Assembly: GCF_016599715.1 (NCBI RefSeq)
Contig: NZ_CP067019.1
Span: forward strand, 2,542,001 to 2,606,000
Direction of reading: 5' to 3'
Length of the DNA stretch: 64,000 nucleotides
From: Acinetobacter sp. CS-2
GTDB lineage: Bacteria; Pseudomonadota; Gammaproteobacteria; Pseudomonadales; Moraxellaceae
Both the position numbers and the translations under genes were made by a program. Under the pieces are notes generated by a model that saw only the letters and a list, made by a program, of their open reading frames with translations, was not told the origin of the DNA and did no database searches. Shown one piece after another: positions 63,742 to 64,000 of the stretch; the first letter of the stretch is position 1; each line of letters begins with the position of its first letter.

Positions 63742-64000
63742 GGTGGTGTTTCAAAAAGTATGCTGAAACAAAGCAGGTTGAATTTTGATAAAATAGAGAA
63801 ATGCGAATAACTCTAGAAATCAAATGTCCAACCTGCCTCAGTGACAGTATAAAGAAAAATGGCATCAAAGTAGATGGGAAACAAAACTATCAGTGCAAAG
63901 ACTGTAAACGTCAGTTTATTGGTGACCATGCTCTGAGCTATCTAGGATGTAATTCAGGCATTACTCGAAAAATATTACAGTTGATGGTCAGAGGTAGTGG
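63742..64000 (+). mobile_element. IS1-family element, left part (cut by window edge)
   Basis: The left end is likely GGTGGTGTTTCAAAAAG (from 63742), and the transposase begins at 63801. The rest is beyond the window. The exact end is inferred. Confidence 0.7.
63801..64000 (+). CDS. IS1-family transposase, N-terminal part
   Basis: The 66 visible codons begin MRITLEIKCPTCLSDSIKKN and contain the IS1 InsA-like zinc finger: CPTC and CKDC. Then KRQFIGDHALSYLG, the family signature. The gene runs off the window. Confidence 0.88.
   Translation, partial: MRITLEIKCPTCLSDSIKKNGIKVDGKQNYQCKDCKRQFIGDHALSYLGCNSGITRKILQLMVRGS

Overview
This window is a stretch of chromosome from a gammaproteobacterium, almost certainly Acinetobacter. 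The 5S, 16S and 23S rRNA genes, the six-gene fil operon, the rpoN-hpf pair, the ibaG-murA-hisG cluster and the trpA-accD-folC chain together point to that genus. The species cannot be read safely from the sequence. The several insertion sequences and the copper operon suggest an environmental or non-baumannii species, which is inference. Most genes are on the minus strand.

Layout. 1-2.6 kb: copper-resistance operon (CopL-like exported protein, CopA multicopper oxidase, start of CopB). 2.7-3.0 kb: a terminator and a striking array of five DnaA-box-like 9-mers spaced exactly 12 bp apart. 3-10.5 kb: housekeeping genes (rpe, S-formylglutathione hydrolase, a membrane-anchored C13-type peptidase, rsmJ, uppP, tsaB, a gamma-carbonic-anhydrase-like protein and two NUDIX hydrolases). 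10.6-18.8 kb: the filA-filF surface-fibre operon. 19-27.6 kb: pabB, hisC, hisD, hisG, murA, ibaG, hpf and rpoN. 27.9-30.4 kb: a complete IS66-family element with an 8-bp target duplication. 30.4-36.3 kb: a complete rRNA operon (16S, tRNA-Ile, tRNA-Ala, 23S, 5S) with tandem promoters and processing stems. 36.7-37.3 kb: a ten-copy 7-bp tandem repeat and a four-tRNA cluster (Pro, Arg, His, Pro). 37.4-46 kb: nadA, argJ, a small secreted protein, secA, a 1-Cys peroxiredoxin, a metallo-beta-lactamase-fold hydrolase and a lipoprotein phosphatase. 46-50 kb: trpA-accD-folC-SPOR chain.

50.4-58.7 kb is an accessory block lying between trpA and trpB. An AraC-family regulator gene is split by an IS607-type element (serine recombinase plus TnpB). 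Next come a ferritin-like metal-dependent hydrolase, DUF2804 and DUF1543 proteins, and an IS982-family element that itself carries a nested second IS. 58.7-64 kb: trpB and trpF, then a cobalamin riboswitch controlling a BtuB-like receptor, followed by a PduO-type cobalamin adenosyltransferase, and the start of an IS1-family element at the window edge.

How genes work together: trpF, trpB and trpA catalyse late steps of tryptophan synthesis, but trpA is separated from the other two. hisG, hisD and hisC belong to histidine synthesis. fil genes form one export and assembly unit. btuB and the adenosyltransferase import B12 and convert it to coenzyme. The mobile elements are mostly clustered where the trp genes are split. 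No complete novel defence system is evident. The least explained signals are the phased DnaA-box array, the TnpB element with its predicted guide RNA inside a regulator, an intergenic candidate small RNA, and the phased 7-bp repeat near the rRNA operon.
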